Below are positions 24,041 through 32,543 of a stretch of 37,968 bases of DNA, in pieces. The stretch spans positions 1-37,968 of the forward strand of contig JADLET010000197.1 of the NCBI GenBank assembly GCA_020845975.1, in the 5' to 3' direction. Source of the DNA: Gammaproteobacteria bacterium. Its GTDB lineage: Bacteria > Pseudomonadota > Gammaproteobacteria > SZUA-140. Position numbers and translations under genes: made by a program. Below the pieces are notes generated by a model. The model saw nothing but the letters and a program-made list of their open reading frames with translations, made no database searches and was not told the DNA's origin. Numbering within the stretch: position 1 is the first letter of the stretch; every line of letters starts with the position of its first letter.

Positions 24041-26058
24041 GATTTCGCCTCCATCGTCAGCGCCGGGGCGGCGCCGTCCTTGCCTGTCGCCGTCCCCGTC
24101 GCCGCGACCGAGGCCTCGCGGTCACGCGCGTTCGCGAGACGATAACGCCGATCGCTGACCGCCAGCAGGCCGCCCAGCGCCATCATCAGGCAGCCGCCCC
24201 AGATCCAGTCGACAAAGGGTTTGTAATAGATGCGCACGCTCCAGGCGCCGCCATCGATGGGCTCACCGAGCGAGACGTACAGATCACGCAACAGACCGGT
24301 ATCGATCGCCGCCTCGGTCATCGGCATCGTCTGCACGGTATACACGCGCTTCTCGGGATGCATCAGTTCGAGATCGCGTCCATCACGGCTGACCTGCATA
24401 TAGCCCCGCATCGCGGTGTAATTCGGCCCCTGGCTCTCGACCACACCGTCGAAGCGGAAGGTGTATCCGGCGATTTCAGTCGTATCCCCGATATCCATGA
24501 GCAGATCCTTCTCCACCTCGAAGCCTTGCACCAGCGTGACCCCGATGATGAACACCGCGATGCCGAGATGCGCGACCTGCATGCCCCAGTAGCTGCGCGT
24601 CATGCCGGTGAAGGGCGCCGCGCCTGCCGCGCGCGAGCGGCTCACGCGGCGCGTGATATTGAAGGCGATCGTGATGACCAGCCACGCCGCGAGCAGCAAG
24701 CCGAGGCTGATCATCGGGGTCCACTTGCCGAACGCGAAGAGCAATGCCACCACGACCAGGACGGCGCTGGCGAAGGCCCAGCGCAAACGCACGGCGAGCT
24801 CGGGCAGTTCCGCCTTCTTCCAGCGCGCGATGGGCCCGATCCCCATCAGGAATACCATCGGCGCCATCAGGGGCACAAATACAGATTCGAAGTAGGGTGG
24901 ACCGACCGAGATCTTGCCAAGATTCAGCGCATCCAGCAGGAGGGGATACAGCGTGCCGAGCAACACCGTGCCGGCCGCCGTCACCAGCATCACGTTGTTC
25001 ATCAGCAGCAGCGACTCACGCGACACCGCGGCAAACCCGCCGCTGGTGCTGACACGCGGGGCACGCAAGGCGTACACCAGCAGAGAACCGCCGACCACCA
25101 GTGCGAGCAACCACAGGATGAACTTGCCGCGAGTCGGGTCGGACGCAAAGGCATGAACCGAGGTCAGCACGCCCGAGCGCACCAGGAAGGTTCCGAGCAG
25201 GCTGAGCGAGAAGGCGATAATGGCGAGCAGCACGGTCCAGTTCTTGAAGGCGCCGCGCTTTTCGGTCACGGCGAGCGAATGAATCAGCGCGGTTCCGACC
25301 AGCCATGGCATGAAGGAGGCGTTCTCGACCGGGTCCCAGAACCACCAGCCGCCCCAGCCCAGCTCGTAATAGGCCCACCAGCTGCCGAGCGCGATACCCA
25401 GCGTGAGAAATATCCATGCCACCGTCGTCCATGGACGCGACCAGCGCGCCCAGGCCGCGTCCAGTCGCCCGCTCAGCAAGGCGGCGATGGCGAAGGCGAA
25501 AGCCACCGAGAAGCCGACGTAACCCATGTACAACATGGGCGGGTGCAGCACCAGACCGGGGTCCTGCAGCAGAGGATTGAGATCGTTGCCTTCGAGCGCC
25601 GCCGGCACCAGCCGTTCGAAAGGATTCGAGGTCATCAGGATGAACAGCAGGAACCCGATGGCCACCAGGCCAAGCACGCCGATCACGCGCGCCACCATGT
25701 CATCGGGCAGGTTGCGGCTGAGCAGGCTGACCGCGCAGGTCCAGCCGCTCAGGATCAGCATCCATAACAGCATCGAACCTTCATGCCCGCCCCACACGGC
25801 CGCGATGCGATAGGCCAGCGGCAACAGGGAATTGGAATGCCCCGCCGCATAGAGCACGGAGAAGTCGCTGGTAACGAAGGCGTACGTCAGGCACAGGTAG
25901 GCGATCGCGACGAATACGAATTGCGCCTGCGCGGCGGGTCGCGCCGTCCGGATCCACGCCGTCCTGCCAAGCGCCGCGCCGGCCAGGGGCAGGGATCCCT
26001 GTAGCAACGCCATGACGAGCGCCAGTATCAGGGCAAAATGTCCGATCTCCGGGATCAT
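24037..26058 (-). CDS. ccmF: Heme lyase subunit CcmF
   Basis: CcmF is the large membrane subunit of the System I heme ligase, which joins heme from CcmE to apocytochrome. The 673-residue product is highly hydrophobic with many membrane segments. The tryptophan-rich WWD domain GWGGWWFWDPVENASFMPWL lies at about 234-253, and conserved histidines are visible (for example His172 in VLHPPMLYMGY). A periplasmic domain near the C-terminus (about 520-620) and a final membrane helix follow. It begins 12 bases after the ccmE stop. Confidence 0.96.
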   Translation of the reverse strand: MIPEIGHFALILALVMALLQGSLPLAGAALGRTAWIRTARPAAQAQFVFVAIAYLCLTYAFVTSDFSVLYAAGHSNSLLPLAYRIAAVWGGHEGSMLLWMLILSGWTCAVSLLSRNLPDDMVARVIGVLGLVAIGFLLFILMTSNPFERLVPAALEGNDLNPLLQDPGLVLHPPMLYMGYVGFSVAFAFAIAALLSGRLDAAWARWSRPWTTVAWIFLTLGIALGSWWAYYELGWGGWWFWDPVENASFMPWLVGTALIHSLAVTEKRGAFKNWTVLLAIIAFSLSLLGTFLVRSGVLTSVHAFASDPTRGKFILWLLALVVGGSLLVYALRAPRVSTSGGFAAVSRESLLLMNNVMLVTAAGTVLLGTLYPLLLDALNLGKISVGPPYFESVFVPLMAPMVFLMGIGPIARWKKAELPELAVRLRWAFASAVLVVVALLFAFGKWTPMISLGLLLAAWLVITIAFNITRRVSRSRAAGAAPFTGMTRSYWGMQVAHLGIAVFIIGVTLVQGFEVEKDLLMDIGDTTEIAGYTFRFDGVVESQGPNYTAMRGYMQVSRDGRDLELMHPEKRVYTVQTMPMTEAAIDTGLLRDLYVSLGEPIDGGAWSVRIYYKPFVDWIWGGCLMMALGGLLAVSDRRYRLANARDREASVAATGTATGKDGAAPALTMEAKS

Positions 26059-26070
26059 TGGGAAGCTCCT

Positions 26071-26541
26071 CTACTCGATGAGGCTCGCCGCGCCGGGCAT
26101 GGCGGGCGAACTGTTGGCGGCCTTGGCCTGCTCGAGCGCGTCAGCGACTTCGGGCGGCATATAGGTCTCGTCGTGCTTGGCCAGCACAGTGTCGGCATAA
26201 AACACACCATCATCACCAAGCCGGCCCTGGGCGACCGCGCCCTGCCCTTCACTGAACAGATCGGGCAGGATGCCGGTAAACACCACCGGGATATTCCTGG
26301 CGGTGTCGGTCACCACGAAGCGCACCGTCAGGCCATCCTGGTCGCGCTGCACGCTGCCTTTCTCCACCATCCCGCCGAGCCGGAAGGTCTTGCCGACCGG
26401 GGCCTCCTTCGCCGCCACCTGGGACGGGCTGAAGAAAAACACCAGGTTGCCGCGAAACGAATTGAGCACCAGACCCGCGGCGACGGCGACGCCAACGAGA
26501 CCGATCACGATAAAGGCCAATCGCTTATGTCTGGGTTTCAT
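26071..26541 (-). CDS. ccmE: Heme chaperone CcmE
   Basis: CcmE carries heme covalently in the periplasm between CcmABCD and CcmF. From ATG 26541 the product is 156 residues. An N-terminal anchor (about 8-27) precedes a beta-barrel OB fold with [12 protein letters not shown] and [21 protein letters not shown]. The heme-binding motif HDETY has His123 as the attachment residue and Tyr127 as a ligand. The tail is flexible. The frame is open to 26580, but 26541 gives the normal MKPRHKRL start and overlaps the end of ccmD by 17 bases. Confidence 0.95.
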   Translation of the reverse strand: MKPRHKRLAFIVIGLVGVAVAAGLVLNSFRGNLVFFFSPSQVAAKEAPVGKTFRLGGMVEKGSVQRDQDGLTVRFVVTDTARNIPVVFTGILPDLFSEGQGAVAQGRLGDDGVFYADTVLAKHDETYMPPEVADALEQAKAANSSPAMPGAASLIE

Positions 26542-26725
26542 TGCCCGCTCCGTCTCGCCATGCCCCATGCGCAGCGCCATGTATTCGACCCAGGCGGTCC
26601 AGAAGAGTTCGTCGTCTCCGCACCACCAGTATCACCTCGATCAGCATCAGCAGCGCGGTCACCGCGTAGGAGCCCCACACATAGAAGGCGTATCCGCCCA
26701 TGCTGAAGAATTCGGTCAGGCTCAT
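26525..26725 (-). CDS. ccmD: Heme exporter small subunit CcmD
   Basis: This is a 66-residue protein with one membrane helix (about 12-33) after the typical [20 protein letters not shown] start and a basic RRRR segment just inside. CcmD joins CcmC and CcmE to the CcmAB transporter and is needed to release holo-CcmE. It overlaps ccmC by four bases and ccmE by 17. Confidence 0.93.
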   Translation of the reverse strand: MSLTEFFSMGGYAFYVWGSYAVTALLMLIEVILVVRRRRTLLDRLGRIHGAAHGAWRDGAGNETQT

Positions 26726-27465
26726 CGCGTCTCCCGGGAGGCAACTTCAGCCACCCATTCACTGTGGCGCTCGCGCTCGAGGATTTCGCAGCGCACGCGT
26801 GTCAGCACCACCGCGATGGTATACATCCAGAAGGCCAGCGTCATCACCAGCATGGCGGTCAGCATGGTCGCCGCCATGGCCGACCCCTGGCTCATGCTTA
26901 TTGATGCGCCCTGATGCAAGGTATTCCACCACTGCACCGAGAAATAGATGATGGGCACGTTGACCGCGCCGATCAGCGCGAGCAGACCGCTGGCGCGCGC
27001 CGCGCGGCGCGGGTCCTCGATCGCCGCCTGCAGCGATATGAAGCCCAGGTACAGGAACAGCAGGATCAGCTCCGAGGTCAGACGCGCATCCCATACCCAC
27101 CACGCGCCCCACATCGGTTTGCCCCACAGCGCACCCGTCCACAGCGAGATGAAGGTGAACAGCGCGCCGGTCGGGGCCAGCGCACGCGCCATAAAGGCCG
27201 ACAGGCGGGTATTGAAGACCAGCCCGAGTCCGGCGTAGAACGCCATTACCAGATATATGAACATCGACATCCAGGCCGCCGGCACGTGGATGAAGATGAT
27301 GCGGTAGGCCTCGCCCTGTTTATAGTCCGTCGGCGCGACGAAAAATCCGAGATAGAGCCCGGTCAGGGTCAGTAACGCCGCCGCCACCCCGAACCAAGGC
27401 GCTAGCCGACCCGCCAGTGGGTAGAAGCTGGCCGGTGATGAGTATTTGAACCAGTTTAGAGCCAT
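26722..27465 (-). CDS. ccmC: Heme transporter/ligase CcmC
   Basis: CcmC binds heme at the outer face of the inner membrane and attaches it to CcmE. From ATG 27465 the product is 247 residues with about six membrane helices. The WWD motif WGAWWVWDARLT lies at 119-130, and flanking histidines are His60 in IIFIHVPAAW and the His in WWNTLHQG near residue 184. The frame is open to 27525, but the preferred start MALNWFKYSSPASFY is family-like. It lies 60 bases after the ccmB stop. Confidence 0.95.
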   Translation of the reverse strand: MALNWFKYSSPASFYPLAGRLAPWFGVAAALLTLTGLYLGFFVAPTDYKQGEAYRIIFIHVPAAWMSMFIYLVMAFYAGLGLVFNTRLSAFMARALAPTGALFTFISLWTGALWGKPMWGAWWVWDARLTSELILLFLYLGFISLQAAIEDPRRAARASGLLALIGAVNVPIIYFSVQWWNTLHQGASISMSQGSAMAATMLTAMLVMTLAFWMYTIAVVLTRVRCEILERERHSEWVAEVASRETR

Positions 27466-27525
27466 GAGTCTCGCACAACCCCGTAATTCGCGACCGTCAA
27501 AATACCGCCGACCGTAATTTCCCAT

Positions 27526-28215
27526 TCACTCCAGGGAGATCCGCAACGCCGCGGCGGTCACCCACGGCCCGAAGCAGAGGGCCAGCACCAGCAACGCGCC
27601 CAGCAGGGACAGGTGCGCCCCCGCCTCCAGACCGCTCGCGACAGCCTCCACCGCCCCCGCGCCGAAGATCAGCACCGGGATGTACAGGGGCAGAACCAGC
27701 AATGATATCAGTGCGCCGCCGCCGCGTAATCCCAGCGTCAGGGCGGCGCCCATGGCGCCGACCAGGCTCAGCACGGGCGTACCGATCAACAGCGTCAGCA
27801 TCAACACGCCGAGAGCAGCCCCGCCCAGGCCAAACTGCAGGCCGAGCAGCGGAGACATCAGCACCAGGGGAGCCCCCGTCACCAGCCAGTGCGCGGCCAC
27901 CTTGCCGAGCACTATCAGCGACAACGGCTGCGGGCTCAACAGCATCTGCTCCAGGGTGCCGTCGATATAGTCGGCGGTGAACAGCCGCCCCAGCGAGAGC
28001 ATCGTCGCGAGCAGGGCCGCCACCCACAGAATACCGGGCGCGATCATCCGGAGCGTATTCATCTCGGGACCCACGCCCAGCGGAAACAGGCTCACCACGA
28101 TCACGAAAAAGAACAACGTGGTCAGCACATCGGTGATACGCCGGCCCGCGAGCGTCAAGTCGCGCGCAAGAATATTGCGGGTACCGCTCAGCAGTCCGAT
28201 TCCGCTCATTTCCAT
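27526..28215 (-). CDS. ccmB: Heme exporter membrane subunit CcmB
   Basis: CcmB is the membrane partner of the CcmA ATPase. The 229-residue product has about six hydrophobic helices. The N-terminal RDLTLAGRRITDVLTTLFFFVIVVSLFPLGVGPE and the loop DYIDGTLEQMLLSPQPLS are characteristic of the family. It ends ALRISLE. A 48-base gap separates it from the ccmA stop. A second ATG two codons in (28209) is also a possible start. Confidence 0.94.
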   Translation of the reverse strand: MEMSGIGLLSGTRNILARDLTLAGRRITDVLTTLFFFVIVVSLFPLGVGPEMNTLRMIAPGILWVAALLATMLSLGRLFTADYIDGTLEQMLLSPQPLSLIVLGKVAAHWLVTGAPLVLMSPLLGLQFGLGGAALGVLMLTLLIGTPVLSLVGAMGAALTLGLRGGGALISLLVLPLYIPVLIFGAGAVEAVASGLEAGAHLSLLGALLVLALCFGPWVTAAALRISLE

Positions 28216-28263
28216 TCAATCGATTCAGTCGGGAACGGCCTTGAAAGCAGGCATCGCCACCGT

Positions 28264-28881
28264 TTAACTGCCCAGCCGCAATTCTTTCGTGATGCCAGCA
28301 TCGATCTCCACCTGCTGATGCGTGGTGAGTACCGCCAGGCCTCCGCGTGCCAGATGGTCCCGTATCAACCCCTGCAGCAGTTCCACCGCCGAGCGGTCCA
28401 GGGCGGTGTAGGGCTCATCCAGGATCCACAGATGCGCACGTGACAACAGCAGGCGGGAGAGACTCACGCGTCGCCTCTGGCCCTGTGAGAGCACCTTCGC
28501 CGGCAGCGTCTCCAGACCGCGCAGCCCCAACGTGCCCAGCGCCCGTGTCAGTTCCTCATCGGAGGGATCCTGGCCGGCGAGACGACAGTTGACGCGCAGG
28601 TTCTCCACGCCACTGAGCTCGTCTTTCACTCCGGCCAGATGGCCGAAATACACCATCTCCGCACGGTAGGCATCGCCCACGGAGCGGATATCCTCGCCGT
28701 TCCAGAGAATCGCGCCCTCGGCCGGGGCCACCAGGCCGCAGAGCATGCGCAGCAGAGTGGTCTTGCCGCTGCCATTGGGTCCGTTCACGTAGAGCAGTTC
28801 GCCGGCATCGAGGGCGAAATCCAGACCGGCGAACAGGCGGCGGTCGCCGCGCACAGCCACCAGGGCGTTGCCGCGCAGCAT
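28264..28881 (-). CDS. ccmA: Heme exporter ATP-binding subunit CcmA
   Basis: This is a cytoplasmic ABC ATPase of 205 residues, which powers release of holo-CcmE. The Walker A motif is NGPNGSGKTT (33-42). The ABC signature is LSQGQRRRVSLSRLLL, Walker B is LWILDEPYTALD, and the switch histidine lies in VLTTHQQ. It is the first gene of the ccm series. A ribosome binding site AGAGG lies seven bases before the ATG, and a small hairpin stands just upstream in the leader. Confidence 0.95.
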   Translation of the reverse strand: MLRGNALVAVRGDRRLFAGLDFALDAGELLYVNGPNGSGKTTLLRMLCGLVAPAEGAILWNGEDIRSVGDAYRAEMVYFGHLAGVKDELSGVENLRVNCRLAGQDPSDEELTRALGTLGLRGLETLPAKVLSQGQRRRVSLSRLLLSRAHLWILDEPYTALDRSAVELLQGLIRDHLARGGLAVLTTHQQVEIDAGITKELRLGS

Positions 28882-28897
28882 GCGTCAGCCTCTGCCC

Positions 28898-28913
28898 CGG
28901 GCTGCCAAGCCCG
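28898..28913. other. Hairpin in the ccmA leader
   Basis: CGGGCT and AGCCCG form a perfect six-base stem around a four-base loop, 16 bases upstream of the ccmA ATG and close to its ribosome binding site. It could affect initiation of the ccm mRNA, but a chance GC-rich hairpin is equally possible. Confidence 0.3.
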
Positions 28914-29004
28914 CGTATCTTAACATAGTGTCACCCAAGGCTGACGCTCGCGCGTGTGAAGACGATCCCACAAATTCGGCCCGCCGGAGCTGGAACGGCG
29001 CAAT

Positions 29005-29020
29005 TTAAGCGGCCGTTAAG
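29005..29020. promoter_or_regulatory. TTAAG direct repeat in the ccmA/MoxR divergent region
   Basis: TTAAG occurs twice with six bases between (29005-29009 and 29016-29020), an 11-base period. That is the spacing used by OmpR-family response regulators such as QseB and PmrA, whose boxes are CTTAA/HTTAAK repeats. The gap 28882-29094 holds no gene; apart from this, only weak promoter-like pairs are seen (for example TTGTCA at 29022-29027). Confidence 0.3.
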
Positions 29021-29094
29021 TTTGTCATAGAAACACGGGCGGCTCAATCAAGGTTACCGGGCCGCCATCGGGTCAACCATAATAGACGACGATA

Positions 29095-30159
29095 ATGCGC
29101 CGTGGCTGTACAGGCACGGAGAAGCGGGACTGCTATAGTATTGTGTCCGTGACCGCGCCTGACGCGCCGTCTCCGAAAACCACCGGCTCCGATCTGACGC
29201 AAAGAATGAAAGGCATCGCACAACTCCGCGCGCACCTGCGCTACGCCATCGTCGGCCAGGACAATCTCATAGATCGCCTGCTCGTCGCCGTACTGACCGG
29301 CGGCCACGTGCTGCTGGAGGGTCTGCCCGGGCTCGCCAAGACCACCGTGGTTCGCGTGCTCGCCGGTGGCATGACGCTCGGTTTCCAGCGCATCCAGTTC
29401 ACCCCCGACATGATCCCGGGCGACATCACCGGCAGTGACATCTTTCTGCCGCAGGACGGCCAGTTCCAGTTCATCCCCGGCCCGGTCTTCAACGAGGTCA
29501 TCCTCGCGGACGAGATCAACCGCGCCCCTCCCAAGGTGCAGTCGGCCCTGCTCGAGGCGATGCAGGAACGCCAGGTGACGGTCGGCGGGACGACGCGCGC
29601 GCTGCCGGAGATCTTCATGGTGATCGCGACGCAGAATCCGATCGAACAGGAAGGCACCTATCCTCTCCCGGAGGCCCAGCTCGACCGCTTTCAGATGAAG
29701 GTGCGCATCGGCTATCCCTCCGCCGAGGACGAGTTGAAGATCCTGCGGCTCGAGCACGAGCGGACATCGGGAACGCCAATGGCATCCGCCGATCCCGCAC
29801 TGACGGCAGGCGGGGTGCTGGAGCTGCGCCGCGCCGTCAATACGATTTATCTCGACGAGATGCTCGAACGTTACATTGTCGCGCTGGTCGGCGCGACACG
29901 CGAGCCCAGGCGCTGGGACGCGGAACTGGCGGACTGGGTGACGCGCGGGGCCTCGCCGCGCGCGACGCTCGCGCTGGCCCACACCGCGCGCGCGCAGGCG
30001 CTGCTCGCCGGGCGCGACTTTGTCGAGCCCGACGACATCCTCCAGCTTGCGCCCGACGTGCTCAATCACCGCATCGGCCTGAGCTTCGCGGCGCGCGCCG
30101 CCGGCGTCACGCCGGACCGGGCGATCGAGCGTATCGTCGCATGCGTGCCGGTCCCCTGA
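29095..30159 (+). CDS. MoxR-family AAA+ ATPase
   Basis: MoxR ATPases act as chaperones that help mature or activate complexes together with VWA-domain partners. The product has up to 354 residues. Walker A is GLPGLAKT (76-83) and Walker B is VILADEINRAPP (Asp139-Glu140). The sensor region IATQNPIEQEGTYPLPEAQLDRF and a C-terminal lid follow. The start is uncertain: ATG 29095 lacks a ribosome binding site, and GTG 29143 or 29149 would give a more family-like N-terminus, since the first 16 residues look unrelated to the family. It is the first gene of a six-gene plus-strand operon and overlaps the DUF58 gene by 19 bases. Confidence 0.93.
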   Translation: MRRGCTGTEKRDCYSIVSVTAPDAPSPKTTGSDLTQRMKGIAQLRAHLRYAIVGQDNLIDRLLVAVLTGGHVLLEGLPGLAKTTVVRVLAGGMTLGFQRIQFTPDMIPGDITGSDIFLPQDGQFQFIPGPVFNEVILADEINRAPPKVQSALLEAMQERQVTVGGTTRALPEIFMVIATQNPIEQEGTYPLPEAQLDRFQMKVRIGYPSAEDELKILRLEHERTSGTPMASADPALTAGGVLELRRAVNTIYLDEMLERYIVALVGATREPRRWDAELADWVTRGASPRATLALAHTARAQALLAGRDFVEPDDILQLAPDVLNHRIGLSFAARAAGVTPDRAIERIVACVPVP

Positions 30160-31073
30160 AACACACCGCCCCGCCCGCGCCGCTGCTGGACGCGGCGGAA
30201 TTCGAACGCCTGCAGCAACTCGCGCTGCAGTATCGCAGTCGCAACGGGCGCGCGCGTCAGTCGCCCGGCCCCGGCCGGCGCCACGGCGCCACGCGCGGCC
30301 AGGGCATGGAATTGCATGACGTGCGCCCCTACCAGCCGGGCGATGACATCCGCGGCATGGACTGGCGCGCGACCGCGCGCAGCGGCCGGCCAATCACCAG
30401 AATCTTCGTGGAAGAACAGGCGCGGCGTCTGTTTCTGTTCATCGATCGCCGCCCCGGCATGATGTTCGGCACCCGGCGCGAACTCAAGGCGGCTACCGCG
30501 GCGCGCATCGCCGCCCTCCTCGCCTTCACCGCGCTGGCGGAGCGCGAGCCCGTCGCCGGCCTCGTGTTCGGTGCGGAGGTTCATCATCATCCGCCCGCGC
30601 ACAGCCCGGAAGGCGCGCTCCCCCTGCTGCTGCATGCCGCGGCCGCGCCGCCTGGGGCCGCGGCAGGCCCGGCGCAGACAGCGCTGCGCGAGGCGATAAC
30701 GACCGCCGCCGTGCGCCAGTCCGCCGCGGGCGCGCTGATATATCTGATCAGCGATTTCGCTGACGTTGCGGACGGCCGCGCCAGTCTCGCCGATTATCTG
30801 CCGCCCATCGACCGGGTCCAGGCGATCGCGATCCGCATCGTCGACGCGTCAGAACAGGAGCTGCCCGCCTCCGGACTGGTGCGTCTCGCCGCACCGGAAG
30901 GCGGCGCGGCGGTGCTGATCGACACGTCCGACGCCACGCTGCGGCGGCGCTATCGCGAACGAATGACGGCGCGGGAGGATGCGCTGCATGCCGCCTGCGC
31001 GCGCCACCACATCCCGCTCTATACCATCAGCAACCGGCTCGAGCTGCCGCCACAACTGGAAGCGCTGCTGTGA
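30141..31073 (+). CDS. DUF58 domain protein (MoxR partner)
   Basis: This 310-residue protein has the DUF58 hallmark HDVRPYQPGDDIRGMDWRATARSGRPITRIFVEE (about 54-88). A VWA-like part follows, LFLFIDRRPGMMFGTRRELK, in which the metal site is degenerate (DRRPG instead of DxSxS). No membrane segment is seen. In this gene family DUF58 proteins are encoded directly after MoxR and are thought to be its clients or adaptors. The gene overlaps MoxR by 19 bases and the DUF4381 gene by four bases. Confidence 0.9.
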   Translation: MRAGPLKHTAPPAPLLDAAEFERLQQLALQYRSRNGRARQSPGPGRRHGATRGQGMELHDVRPYQPGDDIRGMDWRATARSGRPITRIFVEEQARRLFLFIDRRPGMMFGTRRELKAATAARIAALLAFTALAEREPVAGLVFGAEVHHHPPAHSPEGALPLLLHAAAAPPGAAAGPAQTALREAITTAAVRQSAAGALIYLISDFADVADGRASLADYLPPIDRVQAIAIRIVDASEQELPASGLVRLAAPEGGAAVLIDTSDATLRRRYRERMTAREDALHAACARHHIPLYTISNRLELPPQLEALL

Positions 31074-31561
31074 GCCCGACAGACCAACTCGCCGCGCTCG
31101 CCGACATTGAACTGCCGGCCCCGCCCGACTGGCGACCGATGTTCGTATTCGCCGCGCTGGCGCTGATGCTCGCGGCCGGCCTGCTGATCCGGCATCTGCG
31201 GACGCGGCGCGATCCCGCGCGTCGTGACGCAGTGACTCCTGTTCCGATGGAAAGCTCCGCATGCACGGCGCTGACACGGCTCGCGCGTCTGCAACAGCAA
31301 TGGGAGGCCGGCGCGATCGACGCGCGCACGACCGCCTACCGGCTGGCCACGCTGCTGCGTCTGGGCCTCGGCCTGCCGCAGCTCCTGCCCGCGGCGGCGC
31401 CCGCCGGACTGGATGAAACGGAATGGCGGACAACCCTGACTCTGCTGCAGGGACTGCGTTATAACCAGACGCCGCCAGCCCTGACGCCGGAAATCTTCGC
31501 GCGCGCGCGCCGCTGGCTCAGCCAGCGCGACGCAGCACATGGGGAAGGACGCGATGTTTGA
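31070..31561 (+). CDS. DUF4381 membrane protein of the Bat operon
   Basis: The product has 163 residues from GTG 31070, which overlaps the DUF58 TGA. After a short N-terminus with the typical DIELPAPPDWRP comes one membrane helix (about 24-40). A cytoplasmic helical domain follows (about 60-155, ACTALTRLARLQQQWEAG onward). The DUF4381 family is found between the DUF58 and VWA genes in such operons; its task is not known. It overlaps the next gene by eight bases. Confidence 0.85.
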   Translation: MSPTDQLAALADIELPAPPDWRPMFVFAALALMLAAGLLIRHLRTRRDPARRDAVTPVPMESSACTALTRLARLQQQWEAGAIDARTTAYRLATLLRLGLGLPQLLPAAAPAGLDETEWRTTLTLLQGLRYNQTPPALTPEIFARARRWLSQRDAAHGEGRDV

Positions 31562-32543
31562 GTTCGGGGCGCCGCTGTGGCTGTGGCTCCTGCCGCTGGC
31601 GCCGCTCGCGTGGTGGCTCACCCGGCGGCGCCGCGTCCGGGACCGGGCCGGCGCGCTGATGCATCCACAGACGGAGCTGCTCGCCGAATTGCAGGGCGAA
31701 AACGCACGCCTGCGCCAGGCGCCGTGGCCGTGGCTGCTGGCCTGCACACTGCTGCTGCTCGCCCTGGCGCGACCGCAGGCTATCGACACACGCGGACCTG
31801 GCCTCGAACCAGGCCACAACGTCATGTTCGCCATCGACGTGTCGGGCTCCATGCGCGCCCTCGACTACATCATCGACGGCCAGCCGGCCAGTCGTCTCGA
31901 TGCGATCAAGGACGCGCTGCGGCGCTTTCTCGCTCAGGCGCGCGATGTGCGTGTCGGCGCTGTTGTCTTCGCCGACGACGCGCTGACCCTGCTCCCGCTC
32001 ACCTCCGATCTCGCGCTCGCGCGCCAGCTGGTTGACGAAATCAACAACGGGCTCGCCGGAGAGAAGACCGCGCTCGGCGATGCCATCGCGCTGGGGGTGA
32101 AGCGTCTGCAGGCTGTTGATGACCCCGTGCGCGTCCTGGTGCTGCTCACCGACGGAAGCGCGAGCGGCGGAATGATTACGCCCGAGACCGCTGCCGTCGC
32201 CGCGCATGCGGCGGGTGTACGGTTGTACACGGTCGGCTTCGGCCGGACCGGCAAGGTCGCATTCCCCGGCAGTCCGGTCGAGGCGCCGATCAGCACTGAG
32301 CTGCCGCCCGACGAAGACCAGTTGCGGCGCCTCGCCGCGGCCACCGGCGGCATCTATTTTCAGGCGACCGATGTCGAGGCGCTGTCCGGGGTGCTGGCGG
32401 AGATTGAGCTTCTGGAACAGGCACGCATCCCCGCGCCGCGCGGCGGCGACGCCCATGAATGGTACTGGCTGCCGGTCGCGGCCGCGCTCGCCGCGCTGCT
32501 GTTCGCCGAAGCGCGCCGGCGGCGCACCGGAGTGAGCGCATGA
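31554..32543 (+). CDS. BatA-like VWA domain membrane protein
   Basis: The 329-residue protein begins at ATG 31554, where GGAAGGA stands just upstream. An ATG at 31539 is also in frame. It has two N-terminal membrane segments (about 8-22 and 58-72), a VWA domain (about 88-290) and a C-terminal membrane segment (WYWLPVAAALAALLFAE). The metal-ion site is intact: DVSGS (Asp95, Ser97, Ser99), with the later LLTDGSASGG. A substrate-binding or assembly role in the periplasm or membrane is inferred from the Bat (aerotolerance) family. The stop overlaps the start of the BatB-type gene (ATGA). Confidence 0.92.
   Translation: MFEFGAPLWLWLLPLAPLAWWLTRRRRVRDRAGALMHPQTELLAELQGENARLRQAPWPWLLACTLLLLALARPQAIDTRGPGLEPGHNVMFAIDVSGSMRALDYIIDGQPASRLDAIKDALRRFLAQARDVRVGAVVFADDALTLLPLTSDLALARQLVDEINNGLAGEKTALGDAIALGVKRLQAVDDPVRVLVLLTDGSASGGMITPETAAVAAHAAGVRLYTVGFGRTGKVAFPGSPVEAPISTELPPDEDQLRRLAAATGGIYFQATDVEALSGVLAEIELLEQARIPAPRGGDAHEWYWLPVAAALAALLFAEARRRRTGVSA

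Noticed and set aside
23944-25767. Open frame of 607 codons on the plus strand, antisense to ccmF and ccmG
   Set aside because: Rich in His, Gln and Arg with no domain; it is the complement of hydrophobic CcmF codons.
29044-30393. Open frame of 449 codons on the minus strand, antisense to MoxR and DUF58
   Set aside because: MoxR Walker motifs on the plus strand are beyond doubt; the antisense product shows no family likeness.
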